A DNA stretch of 64,000 nucleotides from Nocardioides seonyuensis (lineage in GTDB: Bacteria > Actinomycetota > Actinomycetes > Propionibacteriales > Nocardioidaceae). Numbering within the stretch: the first letter of the stretch is position 1; each line of letters opens with the position of its first letter. The notes beneath the pieces were generated by a model. That model was not told the DNA's origin. It worked only from the letters and a program-made list of their open reading frames with translations, and ran no database searches. A program made the position numbers and the translations under genes. The stretch covers positions 3,224,001 to 3,288,000 of the forward strand of contig NZ_CP038436.1 of assembly GCF_004683965.1 (NCBI RefSeq), read 5' to 3'. Shown here one piece after another: positions 1 to 7,915 of the stretch.

Positions 1-1
1 G

Positions 2-691
2 CAGCTCGAACGGCTCAGGGAGGCCGGTGCCCTCATCGCCATGGACGATGCCGGGGCAGGGCATGCAGGCCTGAACACCATGCTGCGACTCCGACCTGAC
101 CTCATCAAGCTGGACCGTGACCTCGTGACCGACGTGCACCAGGACGAAGCCAAGCGCGTGCTGCTGGAGATGGTGGGCACCCTGGCCGATCGGCTGGACG
201 CCTGGCTGCTTGCGGAGGGCATCGAGACCTGGGCCGAGACCGAAGTGCTGGCCCGGATGGGGATCCCGCTCGGACAGGGCTACTTCCTGGCTCGACCGGC
301 CCCACCGTGGGCAGGGCTCGACCCGGACACCGCGCTCAAGCTCATGTCGCTGGCGCGGGAGAGCGATGCCTCCAGCCTGCGCTACCTGCTGCAGACCTGC
401 GCCACCGCGTCCGCCGACGACCCCGCCGCCTCGGACAGCCCGGGCCCGGTCGTCGTACTGGACGTGCACAGTCGACCGGTGGCGCTGCGCGACGCGACCG
501 GCGTGACCACCGCACTGTGGGACGACATCAAGGTCAACCTCGACACGCCCATCGCGCAAGCGGCCCGACGTGCCCTCACCCGGACCGACGGGCGGTGGTC
601 GGAGCTCGTGGTCTGCACCGACAACGCCGGGAGGTACGTCGGAGTGGTTCCCATGCCCAGCATCGTGCGCCACCTCGCGGGGGAGGGTTAG
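2..691 (+). CDS. EAL-domain protein, C-terminal part (5' end outside window)
   Basis: The reading frame is already open at base 2 and ends at a TAG at 689. It is the C-terminal half of an EAL-type (cyclic-di-GMP phosphodiesterase) domain. Visible hallmarks are a DDAGAG segment matching the usual DDFGTG metal-binding loop, LIKLDR matching the KID-type strand, EGIET matching EGVET, and GQGYFLARP matching the QGYxxxRP end motif. The EAL tripeptide itself would lie upstream of the window. About 110 residues follow the domain, with a VVVLDVHSRPVALRD stretch typical of a small regulatory or CBS-like add-on. The key acidic, lysine and glutamine residues in the visible part are kept, so activity is plausible. 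Upstream domains (GGDEF, PAS) cannot be judged. Confidence 0.85.
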   Translation, partial: QLERLREAGALIAMDDAGAGHAGLNTMLRLRPDLIKLDRDLVTDVHQDEAKRVLLEMVGTLADRLDAWLLAEGIETWAETEVLARMGIPLGQGYFLARPAPPWAGLDPDTALKLMSLARESDASSLRYLLQTCATASADDPAASDSPGPVVVLDVHSRPVALRDATGVTTALWDDIKVNLDTPIAQAARRALTRTDGRWSELVVCTDNAGRYVGVVPMPSIVRHLAGEG

Positions 692-722
692 TCGTCGGAC
701 CGGTCAGGGCGCGCGGGTGACC

Positions 723-1475
723 TCAGGCCCGATCCAAGCGGTAGCCGATGCCCCGAATGGTGCGCAGCCAGGACCTGTCGGAGTGCCTGCTCACCTTGGC
801 GCGGAGGTTGGCGACGTGGACGTCGACCAGGTGGTGGTCGTGGACCAGCGGACTGTTCCAGATGGCGCTGACCATCTCCTCGCGGGTGCACACCGTCCCG
901 AGGCGCTCAGCAAGGTGGGCGAGGATCTCGTACTCGATGCGCGTGAGGTCGAGCGTCTTGCCGTCGATCTGGACCTCGCGGCGATCGGCGTCGACGAGCA
1001 GACCGGCACCGCAGTCGATGACGGCTGACCGGGTATCGGCGGAGCGGTCCGGCTCCGAGCCCGCTGGACGGTCGGGTTCGGTGCTGGACCCGTCCGGTCC
1101 GACGCTGCCGCGCGGTCGCCGGAAGAGGGCGGCGACCCGAGCCCGTAGCTCGCGAGGCGAGAACGGCTTGACGATGTAGTCGTCGCCGCCGACCTCGAGC
1201 CCGACAAGCCTGTCGATCTCGTCGGTACGGGCGGACACGATCACGACGTAGCAGTCGTTGGTCTCGCGAAGATGCCGCAAGACCTCGATGCCGTCCATCT
1301 GCGGCAGGGTGATGTCGAGCGTCACGAGGTCGGGCGGGCGGCTGCGCGCAGCCTCGACGGCGGCTCGCCCATCAGCGGCGCAGGTCACCTCGAAGCCCGC
1401 CGCAGCGAGTGTCTCCTCGATGACGGAGGCGATGTCGGGGTCGTCCTCCACCACCAGAGCGTGCAAGCCTTGCAT
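723..1475 (-). CDS. OmpR/PhoB-family response regulator (orphan)
   Basis: This is a DNA-binding response regulator of about 250 residues. The receiver domain (about 4-120) has the acidic pair at 10-12, the phospho-acceptor Asp54 in VTLDITLP, and the KPF motif (IVKPFSPRELRAR). A charged Pro/Ser/Asp-rich linker of about 35 residues leads to a winged-helix effector domain ending in RTIRGIGYRLDRA. I chose the ATG at 1475 because GGGAGG lies 6 nt upstream; the longer upstream extension is not protein-like. No histidine kinase lies beside it in the window, so its partner is unknown. Its C-terminal DNA-binding part resembles that of the regulator at 22734 (HLVDVHV shared), but the receivers differ. 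Confidence 0.9.
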   Translation of the reverse strand: MQGLHALVVEDDPDIASVIEETLAAAGFEVTCAADGRAAVEAARSRPPDLVTLDITLPQMDGIEVLRHLRETNDCYVVIVSARTDEIDRLVGLEVGGDDYIVKPFSPRELRARVAALFRRPRGSVGPDGSSTEPDRPAGSEPDRSADTRSAVIDCGAGLLVDADRREVQIDGKTLDLTRIEYEILAHLAERLGTVCTREEMVSAIWNSPLVHDHHLVDVHVANLRAKVSRHSDRSWLRTIRGIGYRLDRA

Positions 1476-1709
1476 CGGGCCTCCCGGCACGTCGTCGTCG
1501 TGCTGGGGTGCGCAGGAGCACGAAGCCCTCCGGGAAAGATGCCACCTTGCAAGCCATCTGTTGCGCAGTCCTGAGTGTAAGCCCTGGGCGTGCGTGACAC
1601 GTGCAAACCTTTGCGAGCGCGCGTGGGGGCGCCGAGCGTAGGGTTCAGGCGAGTGACCGGCGACGAGGCCTCCGCCCGGGAGGTCGGTGACGGTCGAGAG
1701 GCGGACGTC

Positions 1710-1955
1710 ATGACGACGTCGAACGGGTCCGCGGCCGGAGTGGTTCTGCGTGTGAGGCTGGTCAGCGGCGACAGCATCGACGTCACCTACGAGGACCCGG
1801 GCGCGGAGGACGACGATGCGCTGGTCGACCACGTCGTGTCCACGCTGTCGGGCGATTCAGGCGTCCTGCGTTGCAGGCACGGCGACCGTCTGCTGGTGTT
1901 GTACGCGAGGGGAGTGGCCGTCATCGAGGTCGCTCCTCGTGGCGCCGTCCTCTGA
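1710..1955 (+). CDS. small hypothetical protein
   Basis: An 81-residue protein transcribed divergently from the response regulator at 723-1475. The middle is acidic (EDPGAEDDDALVDHV) and the end is a beta-rich segment (DRLLVLYARGVAVIEVAP). There is no signal peptide, membrane segment or recognisable catalytic motif. The ATG at 1710 is the most sensible start; the frame is open further upstream to about 1590, but that extension runs into the regulator's promoter. I do not recognise the family. The end lies only 15 nt from the convergent gene at 1970. Confidence 0.5.
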   Translation: MTTSNGSAAGVVLRVRLVSGDSIDVTYEDPGAEDDDALVDHVVSTLSGDSGVLRCRHGDRLLVLYARGVAVIEVAPRGAVL

Positions 1956-1969
1956 GACTGCTCCGCCGA

Positions 1970-2224
1970 TCACCGCTGACGTCTGGTGCTGAACATCGCG
2001 CGGTACATCGCGAGCTCGTCGCGCATCCGGTAGGGCATCGGGCTTCCTTGGCGGGACAGCGCGGCGGCGTACTGCTCCAGTGCCTCCAGCAGCACCCGTT
2101 GCTCGGCAGCGACCGGCGCGGACCCGGGCGCGGCCCTGAGGCGTCGTGCGTCTTCGACCTCCGAGCGTGCTGCGCTGACGGCCCTCAGCAGCACCGACAA
2201 GTTCGTGGAAGTCTGATCGGTCAT
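1970..2224 (-). CDS. small helical hypothetical protein
   Basis: An 84-residue protein predicted to be almost entirely helical, with long Ala/Arg/Glu/Leu runs (AARSEVEDARRLRAA, LLEALEQYAAALS) and a basic C-terminus. It has no Cys and no membrane segment. It could be a small coiled-coil regulator or a WhiB-associated protein; the WhiB gene starts about 350 nt away on the same strand and its 3' end lies 25 nt upstream of this start, so the two may be co-transcribed. Function unknown. Confidence 0.55.
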   Translation of the reverse strand: MTDQTSTNLSVLLRAVSAARSEVEDARRLRAAPGSAPVAAEQRVLLEALEQYAAALSRQGSPMPYRMRDELAMYRAMFSTRRQR

Positions 2225-2249
2225 GGTGACGCCTCTCGTTCAGGCGAGC

Positions 2250-2576
2250 CTACGCCACGCTCCCCGCTGACCCTGCTTGTTCGGTCTGGTCGCGCCGAGG
2301 TCGACCGCGATAGCGCTTCCGAGCCACCAGGGTGCCGCTCTCGAACAGCTCTCCACCCCACACTCCCGACGCGCCCTCGGTGTTGAGGGCGACGTCCAGG
2401 CACGGCCTCAGGATCGGGCACGTCCGACACAGCGCCTTGGCGCGGCGGGCCGTCTCGGCGTTCTTCGGGAACCAGAGCTCCGGATCGTGGTGCTGGCACG
2501 GCATCCGGATCTCTTCTTCGGACTCCTCGACGAGTGCAGCCAGTCGTGCGGGCTCCTGCATCGGTGGATCGAGCAT
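2250..2576 (-). CDS. WhiB-family iron-sulfur transcription regulator
   Basis: A 108-residue WhiB-like protein. Four cysteines are arranged as in the family: one in MPCQHHDPELWFP, then LCRTCPILRPC with C-x2-C-x5-C spacing, the ligands of the 4Fe-4S cluster. The GVWGGE turn follows, then a basic DNA-binding tail (RKRYRGRPRR). WhiB proteins act with sigma factor region 4 and sense redox state or nitric oxide. I favour the ATG at 2576, preceded by GGAGGT; an in-frame ATG at 2594 is also possible. The gene is divergent from the MFS transporter at 2669, and the short gap holds that transporter's promoter and operators. Confidence 0.92.
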   Translation of the reverse strand: MLDPPMQEPARLAALVEESEEEIRMPCQHHDPELWFPKNAETARRAKALCRTCPILRPCLDVALNTEGASGVWGGELFESGTLVARKRYRGRPRRDQTEQAGSAGSVA

Positions 2577-2593
2577 CACACCTCCAATGTGCA

Positions 2594-2658
2594 TTGTCAG
2601 ACACCAGTGTTCAAGTTAAGGTGCCGAGCAATACCCGAACACCGATGTTCAAGTTAGC
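2594..2658 (+). promoter_or_regulatory. MFS promoter with two TetR-type operator copies
   Basis: A promoter TTGTCA (2594-2599), 17-nt spacer, TAAGGT (2617-2622) precedes the transporter start at 2669. The spacer is filled by ACACCAGTGTTCAAGTTAAG (2601-2620). A near copy, ACACCGATGTTCAAGTTAGC (2639-2658), begins exactly 38 bp further on. The second copy centres on GAACACCGATGTTC, palindromic at six of seven base pairs. A related element lies before the TetR gene (5427-5447). The arrangement suggests steric repression by that TetR protein. Confidence 0.65.
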
Positions 2659-2668
2659 AGGAGTTGAG

Positions 2669-4072
2669 ATGGACGAGAAGTCGTTTGCGGCAGAGCCGGA
2701 CGGAGCGGCGACACCCGTCACAGATGCCCATCCGCAGCGCTGGCGACTGCTTGCGCTGCTCGGCGTGGCCCAGCTGATGCTGATCGTCGACGTGACAGTC
2801 GTGGCGATCGCGCTGCCCCGGATGGGTGCGGACCTGGAGCTGAGCAGATCGGCGCTCACCTGGGTGGTCAGCGCCTACACGCTGGCCTTCGGCGGCCTGC
2901 TCCTCCTGGGCGGCCGGCTCGCCGACCTCTGGGGGAGCAGGGTCGTGGTGCTGACAGGCTTGACGATCTTCACCACTGCCTCGTTGGTCACCGGACTCTC
3001 GGGGAACGCGGAGGTCCTGATCGGTGGTCGAGTCGGGCAGGGCCTCGGCGCCGCCTTGATGTCGCCTGCCGCGCTGTCCCTGGTGGTGAAGCTCTTCGAC
3101 GGCGAGGAGCGCAACAAGGCACTGGGCATCTGGTCGTCCCTCGGTGGCACGGGCGCTGCACTGGGCGTCCTGCTCGGAGGTGTGCTCACCGCCGGTCCCG
3201 GATGGTCGTGGGTGTTCTACGTCAACGTCCCGATCGGTGTGGTGATCCTGCTGGTCCTCGGGCAGACGCTCGAGAGCGATCGACCGAGGGCCGCCACCGC
3301 TCGGCTGGACGTCGTGGGTGCACTGCTGGTGACCCTCGGCACCGGCAGTGCGGCGTACGGGCTGATCAACGCAGGTGAGCGCGGGTGGTGGTCCGGTGCG
3401 ACGCTGCTGCCCGTGGGGGCGGCTGTCGTCCTCTACATCGTCCTCGCTGTTCACCAGAGGACAGTCGACGCCCCGCTCATCGACCCCGCGCTGCTCGGTC
3501 GGCGTTCAGTCGCGACGGGAACGTTCCTCATCATGGTGGCCACGGCAGTGATGATCTCGCTGTTCTTCATCGGCACCTTCTCGTTGCAGCACTTGCGCGG
3601 GTTCGGTGCGTTGGCCACCGGTCTGCTGTTCCTGCCGGTCGCCGCAGGCAGCATCGCCGGAGCCAACGCGGCCGGGAGGCTGATCGGCAGCCAAGGACCG
3701 CGGCGTGTCTCCGCGGTCGGCATGCTCCTCGCTGCGGCCGGGAGCGGCGTTCCGCTGCTCATGGACGGCAGCGCGATGCTGGTGGTCGGCATGAGCCTGG
3801 CTGCTGTAGGGCTCGGCGCGGTCTTCGTGGGTGCGTCGGTCACCACGCTCTCCCACGTCGGACACCACGAGGCAGGGATCGCTTCTGGCGTCCTGAGCAC
3901 CTTCCACGAGCTCGGGGCCGCCCTCGGGGTGGCTGCCACCTCCAGCCTCGCGGCGGCCAGTATCAGCGGCGCGAGCGACGACGGCATCGCCAGGGCGCTC
4001 GCCGGAGTCGTGGCAGTCTCACTCGTCGCCGCGGCGCTCGTGTCCATCGTGATGCGCAGACCCGAGGTCTGA
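2669..4072 (+). CDS. MFS drug exporter, DHA2 (EmrB/QacA-like) family
   Basis: A 467-residue multidrug-type exporter with about 14 predicted membrane helices, the usual length for DHA2 permeases. After a 30-residue hydrophilic N-terminus comes TM1 (LLALLGVAQLMLIVDVTVVAIALP), whose D-x-T-V-V-A-I-A-L-P pattern is characteristic. The loop 2-3 signature GGRLADLWGSR follows, then motif C-like glycines in TM5 (GGTGAALGVLLGGVL). The ATG at 2669 is set by AGGAG 6 nt upstream. The next gene (VTT domain) overlaps by one base (TGATG), so the two are one transcript. Regulation by the TetR protein at 4751-5395 is inferred from shared operator-like repeats. Substrate unknown. Confidence 0.9.
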   Translation: MDEKSFAAEPDGAATPVTDAHPQRWRLLALLGVAQLMLIVDVTVVAIALPRMGADLELSRSALTWVVSAYTLAFGGLLLLGGRLADLWGSRVVVLTGLTIFTTASLVTGLSGNAEVLIGGRVGQGLGAALMSPAALSLVVKLFDGEERNKALGIWSSLGGTGAALGVLLGGVLTAGPGWSWVFYVNVPIGVVILLVLGQTLESDRPRAATARLDVVGALLVTLGTGSAAYGLINAGERGWWSGATLLPVGAAVVLYIVLAVHQRTVDAPLIDPALLGRRSVATGTFLIMVATAVMISLFFIGTFSLQHLRGFGALATGLLFLPVAAGSIAGANAAGRLIGSQGPRRVSAVGMLLAAAGSGVPLLMDGSAMLVVGMSLAAVGLGAVFVGASVTTLSHVGHHEAGIASGVLSTFHELGAALGVAATSSLAAASISGASDDGIARALAGVVAVSLVAAALVSIVMRRPEV

Positions 4073-4935
4073 TGGGAGCACAGTCGGAGGCAGGCGCGAC
4101 CGATGGCGGCGAGCCGACCGGGGGAGTGCGCCGATGGCTGTCTGTGCCGTGGCCCGAGAGGTACCGGCTGTGGGAAGGCAGAGCCACGCGCGCCGACAGG
4201 TTCCTGGTCGGTGCGTTCATCGGCATCGTGGTGCTCGGCGTCGTGACCCGGCCGCTGAAGCCGTTCCTGCTCGCCTCGCACCCGGTCGCGCTGGAGCTCC
4301 TCACGGGTGACCTGATGGCGGTCGGCGCCGCAGCCGCCTTTGCCCGCGTGGGTGAGGCCCCGCTGTGGCTGGTGGTCGTCGCCGGCATCGTGGGCATGGC
4401 CAAGTTCGACTGGCTGATGTGGTGGGCCGGGCGGCAGTGGAACGTCCGCATCGTCGAGGTCTTCACCACCCGTGAGCGAGCACGGCAGTACGTCCAGCGC
4501 GCGGCGGGGCTGAGTCCCTGGATCCTGGGCGTGGCCGTGGTCGCGGCCGTCCTGCCCGGCATCCCGACGCCCATCGTCTACGCCATCGCAGGCATGGCCG
4601 GAATGCGGCTCGTCACGTTCGTGCTCTGCGACGTCGCTGGTGCCGTGCTCGTGACCAGCCTGGTCGCCGGCCTCGGCTACTCCCTGGGCCACCGCGCGGT
4701 CGACGTGGTCCTGCTCATCGACAGGTACGCCGGTCAGGTCAGCCTGGGCGTCATCGTGGCGATGTTCGTGGTGCCTTGGCTGAAGAGGAGGTGGCGAGCG
4801 CGCTCGAGGGGTCGGCAGGAGGACGGAGGGCCCCGAGGGCGGACGCGACGACGAGCCGCGCTGCTTCGCTGGGCGAGTGCTCGCCCCTGTAGACGGCCCC
4901 GGACGCCCCGTGCAGGATGCTCTGGACAAGGGTGA
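4072..4935 (+). CDS. VTT/DedA-type membrane protein
   Basis: Translationally coupled to the MFS exporter (TGATG overlap). About 220 residues form a membrane protein with 5 to 6 helices; the central segment contains the proline-glycine pattern LPGIPTPIVYAIAGMAGM typical of the VTT (DedA, SNARE-associated) core. DedA proteins contribute to lipid flipping and proton-dependent drug tolerance. The last roughly 40 residues are very basic and Arg/Pro-rich, and they are encoded where the convergent tetR gene overlaps for 185 bp. That tail is probably run-through after loss of the original stop, not a functional domain. Confidence 0.75.
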   Translation: MGAQSEAGATDGGEPTGGVRRWLSVPWPERYRLWEGRATRADRFLVGAFIGIVVLGVVTRPLKPFLLASHPVALELLTGDLMAVGAAAAFARVGEAPLWLVVVAGIVGMAKFDWLMWWAGRQWNVRIVEVFTTRERARQYVQRAAGLSPWILGVAVVAAVLPGIPTPIVYAIAGMAGMRLVTFVLCDVAGAVLVTSLVAGLGYSLGHRAVDVVLLIDRYAGQVSLGVIVAMFVVPWLKRRWRARSRGRQEDGGPRGRTRRRAALLRWASARPCRRPRTPRAGCSGQG

Positions 4936-5395
4936 CCTGCCACGCCACCGGCATGTCGTTGCGGAAGCACCCGGCTCGCCGACCGCGACGCAGGAGCGTG
5001 CGCATGCGTGTGACGGCCTGCTCGTGCGCCGCCTTGAGATCGTGGGGCTCCAGTGTCTTCTCGGCAGCCTGGACGAGGGCACCGTGGCGATGAGTCATCC
5101 GCCAGGAGGCAGCCAGCAGCCGCTCCATGGCCTCCACGGGGTCACCGCCGAGGTCGACACCGCCGACCTCCTCCTCCGTACGTGCCATGGCTTCGTCCAG
5201 AGCTCGCGCGATCAGTGTCGCGCGCGAGTCGAAGTGGCCGTAGAGAGTCACCCGCCCCACCCCTGCCTCGCGTGCGATCTCGGCAAGGCTGGAGTCCGGA
5301 TCGCGCGCCAGGCAGCGGGTGGCGGCGTCGAGGATCGCGGCGACGTTCTTGCGCGCGTCGGCGCGTTTGGGGGAGGTGTCCGACTGCTGCTCCAT
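4751..5395 (-). CDS. TetR-family repressor
   Basis: A 214-residue TetR-type regulator. The N-terminal helix-turn-helix reads DPDSSLAEIAREAGVGRVTLYGHFDSRATLI (residues about 32-62), followed by a helical ligand-binding domain (MTHRHGALVQAAE, WQVTLVQSILHGASGAVYRGEHS). The C-terminal 20 residues are Ser/Ala-rich and overlap the convergent VTT gene. It lies directly downstream of the MFS/VTT pair, and the operator-like sequence before the MFS gene recurs before its own start. It probably represses both the exporter operon and itself. Confidence 0.9.
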   Translation of the reverse strand: MEQQSDTSPKRADARKNVAAILDAATRCLARDPDSSLAEIAREAGVGRVTLYGHFDSRATLIARALDEAMARTEEEVGGVDLGGDPVEAMERLLAASWRMTHRHGALVQAAEKTLEPHDLKAAHEQAVTRMRTLLRRGRRAGCFRNDMPVAWQVTLVQSILHGASGAVYRGEHSPSEAARLVVASALGALRPPADPSSALATSSSAKAPRTSPR

Positions 5396-5426
5396 GCGGC
5401 ACAGTCTGACCCATCCGTGCCATCTC

Positions 5427-5447
5427 GGACGTCGGTGTTCCAGTTCC
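5427..5447 (-). promoter_or_regulatory. TetR operator-like site before tetR
   Basis: The 14-mer GGACGTCGGTGTTC continues as CAGTTCC, which matches the CGRTGTTCMAGTT core found twice before the MFS gene (2601 and 2639). It sits 32-52 nt upstream of the tetR start codon, a usual position for autoregulation. The palindrome is weaker here than at 2637-2650. Confidence 0.5.
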
Positions 5448-5451
5448 GTGA

Positions 5452-6561
5452 TGTCGGGCTGGGCGGGGTCAGTGCCTCTCGTCCTGGTTCGGCGGAGTGC
5501 TCGGGGCCCGGGTGCCGCGGGCGGTGCTGCTCCAAGGGTCGGCGCTTGGTGCCTCCCTCACGCAGGCCTTCATAGCGTCGAGCCTGATCGGTGGCTGGTC
5601 CAGCATCACCCTGCTCGGTGCCGTCGGCATGCTCAACGGGGCGCTGTCGGCCCTGAGCGGGCCGTCGTCGGCCGCCCTCACCCGGCAGACCGTGCCCGCC
5701 GAAGTCCTGCCCTCGGCCGTGGCTCTGAGGCGGTTGCTGCAGAACACCGCCATGATCATCGGTTTCGCCGGAGCCGGCATCCTCGTCGCGGTGGCGGGCT
5801 CGGGGTGGGCGATCGCCGTGGACGCCGTGACGTTCGCGGTGGCGGCGGCCTGCTTCCACCGTCTCGACGTCCCGCCGACCACGGCGTCGGGACAGGGGTC
5901 GCTCCTCCACGACCTAGGGGAGGGCGCGCGCGAGGTGGCCCGACACAGCTGGTTGTGGGTGCTGATCCTCCAGGCGACGCTGTACCACCTGTTCTACGGC
6001 GGCGTTCAGGGTGTGCTCGGACCGATCGTGGTGCGTGACACCTGGGACGAGGTGGCCTGGGGATGGGCACTGGCCGCGCTGATGTCAGGCTTCATGGCAG
6101 GGGGCCTGCTGTCCCTTCGCTTCCGGCCGCGCCGCGGTCTGTTGGTCGGGACAGTGCTTCTCGCGCTGACCGCGTGCTTCCCGGCCGCCATCGCCCTCGG
6201 GGGAAGCATGACGGTGCTGCTCGTCGGCGCGTTCCTGCACGGCTTCGGACTCGAGATCTTCTCGGTTAACTGGGACCTGTCGATCCAGCAGAACATCGCT
6301 CCCGACAAGCTGGCGCGGGTCTACGCCTTCGACCTCATGGGCTCCTTCCTCGCCCGGCCGGTGGGGCTGGCGCTGGTCGGACCCATCAGTGCGACCACTG
6401 GCGTCGTGCCTTGGCTCTGGGTGTGCGCGGCTGTCATGGCCGGAGGATCGTTGCTGGTCGCCTTGCTCCCGTCAGTACGTCGGCTGGAGCGGACTCGTGC
6501 GGGATCATCAGGCGCCACGGCGGACGCCGCTGGTGTCGCCGCCCCCGCCCCTCCGGCCTGA
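5452..6561 (+). pseudogene. MFS transporter lacking its N-terminal helices
   Basis: The frame encodes about 350 residues of a 12-helix MFS permease of the macrolide/enterobactin-exporter style. It starts inside the family: the loop 2-3 signature appears at once as FGGVLGARVPRAVLL, where homologues have 50 to 60 residues (TM1, TM2) ahead of it. In-frame stops at 5407 and 5449 close the frame upstream, and those bases form the tetR promoter. All later segments look intact (SVNWDLSIQQNIAPDKLARVYAFD is typical of the family). A GTG at 5497 could start translation, but the product would lack TM1 and TM2. I read it as a 5'-truncated remnant. A real short protein is less likely. Confidence 0.65.
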
Positions 6562-7121
6562 GGGACTCGTGTCGTACCGCGTCAGGACCACCCCTCCGGG
6601 GAAGGTGCGCGTCTCCACGAGGCTCAGGCTCACCGGGTGGTCCAGCGCTGTGAAGAACGGCGTGCCGCCCCCACCAGGACCGGGTGGGTGACGATGGCGT
6701 ACTCGTCGATGAGACCGGCCCTCGCGGCCACGGCGGCGAGGTTGGCCCCGCCGATGTCCATGGGGCCGCCGTCCTCGGTCTTGAGTCGCTCGATCTCGGC
6801 GATCGCGTCACCGAGGGCCATGCGCGCGTTCCAGTCGACCTCGGTGATCGTCGAGGAGAAGACCACCTTCGGCATGTCCCGCCAGCGGTGGGCGAACTCT
6901 GTCGCTGCCGGTGTGGCACCAGGCTGTTGGTCGGCGGTCGGCCAGTGGGAGCTCATGTTCTCCCACAGCATCCGCCCGTACAGCGCCGTGCCGGTCGCCG
7001 CCACACGGTCCGACCACCACTGGAACAGCTCGTCGCTCGGCGTGCCCCAGCTGATGTCGCCGCCGGGTGCTGCGATGTAGCCGTCCAGGCTCACGTTCAT
7101 GCCACAGGTCAGTCTCCGCAT
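6508..7121 (-). pseudogene. DHFR/RibD-like reductase with one-base frameshift
   Basis: The protein begins MRRLTCGMNVSLDGYIAAPG, the hallmark of the dihydrofolate-reductase-like (RibD C-terminal) family, and continues through LYGRMLWENM, KVVFSSTITEVDW and GGPMDIGGANLAA. At THPVLVG the frame breaks: the expected GGTPFF is encoded one frame over, because the G run at 6668-6672 has five bases where six would keep the frame. The second frame continues through TPFFTALDHPVSLSLVETRTF to a stop at 6508, so the product would be of normal length. The 3' end overlaps the convergent MFS remnant. Either a recent pseudogene or a base-call error; the rest of the sequence shows no decay. Confidence 0.8.
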
Positions 7122-7264
7122 CGTGCCAGCCTCTCGATCGTCGTACTCCGGAACGAACCAGCCCGGGTGGACCGTCGTCGCTGTCGCAACGAACGGGCGG
7201 CGGTGAAATCGACAGTGTGGGCGCAAGAGTGCGGCGGCACCCGCTCAAGGGCACCCGGGGGGAG

Positions 7265-7756
7265 TCAGGCGAGGGAGAGGCGCAGCGCACCATCCGTGGG
7301 GGCATGACCGCCGAGGTGCTCGGACCTCAGCTCGTCCATGAAGCGTGCCTGCAGCTCCGGTCCGCCGTCGTCCAGCGCCTCGGCGATGGCAGTGGTGCTC
7401 GGATCGACGGGAAGCCACCTGGAGGCCCACATGCTGATGGCGACGAGCACGGGCAGGAAGTCGATGGCTGGTTCGGCAAGGCAGTAGTCGAAGCGCTGGG
7501 CGTGCGTCGGGTCGGCGCGCTTCGTCAGCATCCCGGCAGCGGTGAGCTTTCTCAGCCGTCCGGACAAGATGTTCGTCGCGATCGACTCGGTGGAGCCGGC
7601 GAGCAGCTCCCGGTAGTGGCGCGGCCCGCCGAATGCGAGGTCCCGCAGGACCAGCAGGCTCCATCGGTCACCGAGAAGCTCAGCGGTGAGGTTGATGGGG
7701 CACCCGGACCGAGGAGTGGCAACTGCCAGTCTGGACATTCCATCCGCTTGCGTCAT
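7265..7756 (-). CDS. HxlR-family transcription regulator
   Basis: A 163-residue winged-helix regulator of the HxlR (DUF24) class. The family core is plain: CPINLTAELLGDRWSLLVLRDL near residues 19-40, then FGGPRHYRELLAGSTESIATNILSGRLRKLTAAGM. The conserved Cys19 of the family is present. Unlike short HxlR proteins (about 110 residues), it carries about 50 extra C-terminal residues. Its start codon lies inside a palindromic element that recurs twice before the divergent YCII gene, so autorepression and control of the neighbour are likely. Confidence 0.92.
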   Translation of the reverse strand: MTQADGMSRLAVATPRSGCPINLTAELLGDRWSLLVLRDLAFGGPRHYRELLAGSTESIATNILSGRLRKLTAAGMLTKRADPTHAQRFDYCLAEPAIDFLPVLVAISMWASRWLPVDPSTTAIAEALDDGGPELQARFMDELRSEHLGGHAPTDGALRLSLA

Positions 7757-7764
7757 GCAATCAG
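7744..7764. promoter_or_regulatory. HxlR operator copy over hxlR start codon
   Basis: CCGCTTGCG, a TCA spacer, then TGCAATCAG. The left arm matches the consensus arm of the two sites at 7837-7895 in eight of nine bases; the right arm is weaker. It covers the start codon of the HxlR gene (7754-7756), consistent with autorepression. Confidence 0.55.
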
Positions 7765-7836
7765 TTTACGTCGAGACGCCCACTCGTCGACAAGGTGCAG
7801 CGAACCGGATCGGGAGTGAGATCAGGGTGGGTTAAT

Positions 7837-7895
7837 CCGTTTGCATCATGCAAGCGGTCTTGCCTACGGTGATTCCGCTTGCAAGGTGCAAGCGG
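7837..7895. promoter_or_regulatory. Two HxlR-type palindromes bracketing a promoter
   Basis: Site 1 (7837-7857) is CCGTTTGCA, TCA, TGCAAGCGG. Site 2 (7875-7895) is CCGCTTGCA, AGG, TGCAAGCGG, a perfect 9-bp inverted repeat. Their starts are 38 bp apart. A -35-like TTGCAT (7841-7846) lies in site 1 and a -10-like TACGGT (7865-7870) between the sites. They face the YCII gene at 7916. Two dimers bound here would shut the promoter. Confidence 0.75.
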
Positions 7896-7915
7896 GTGTG
7901 CTGAAAGGTGATTCG

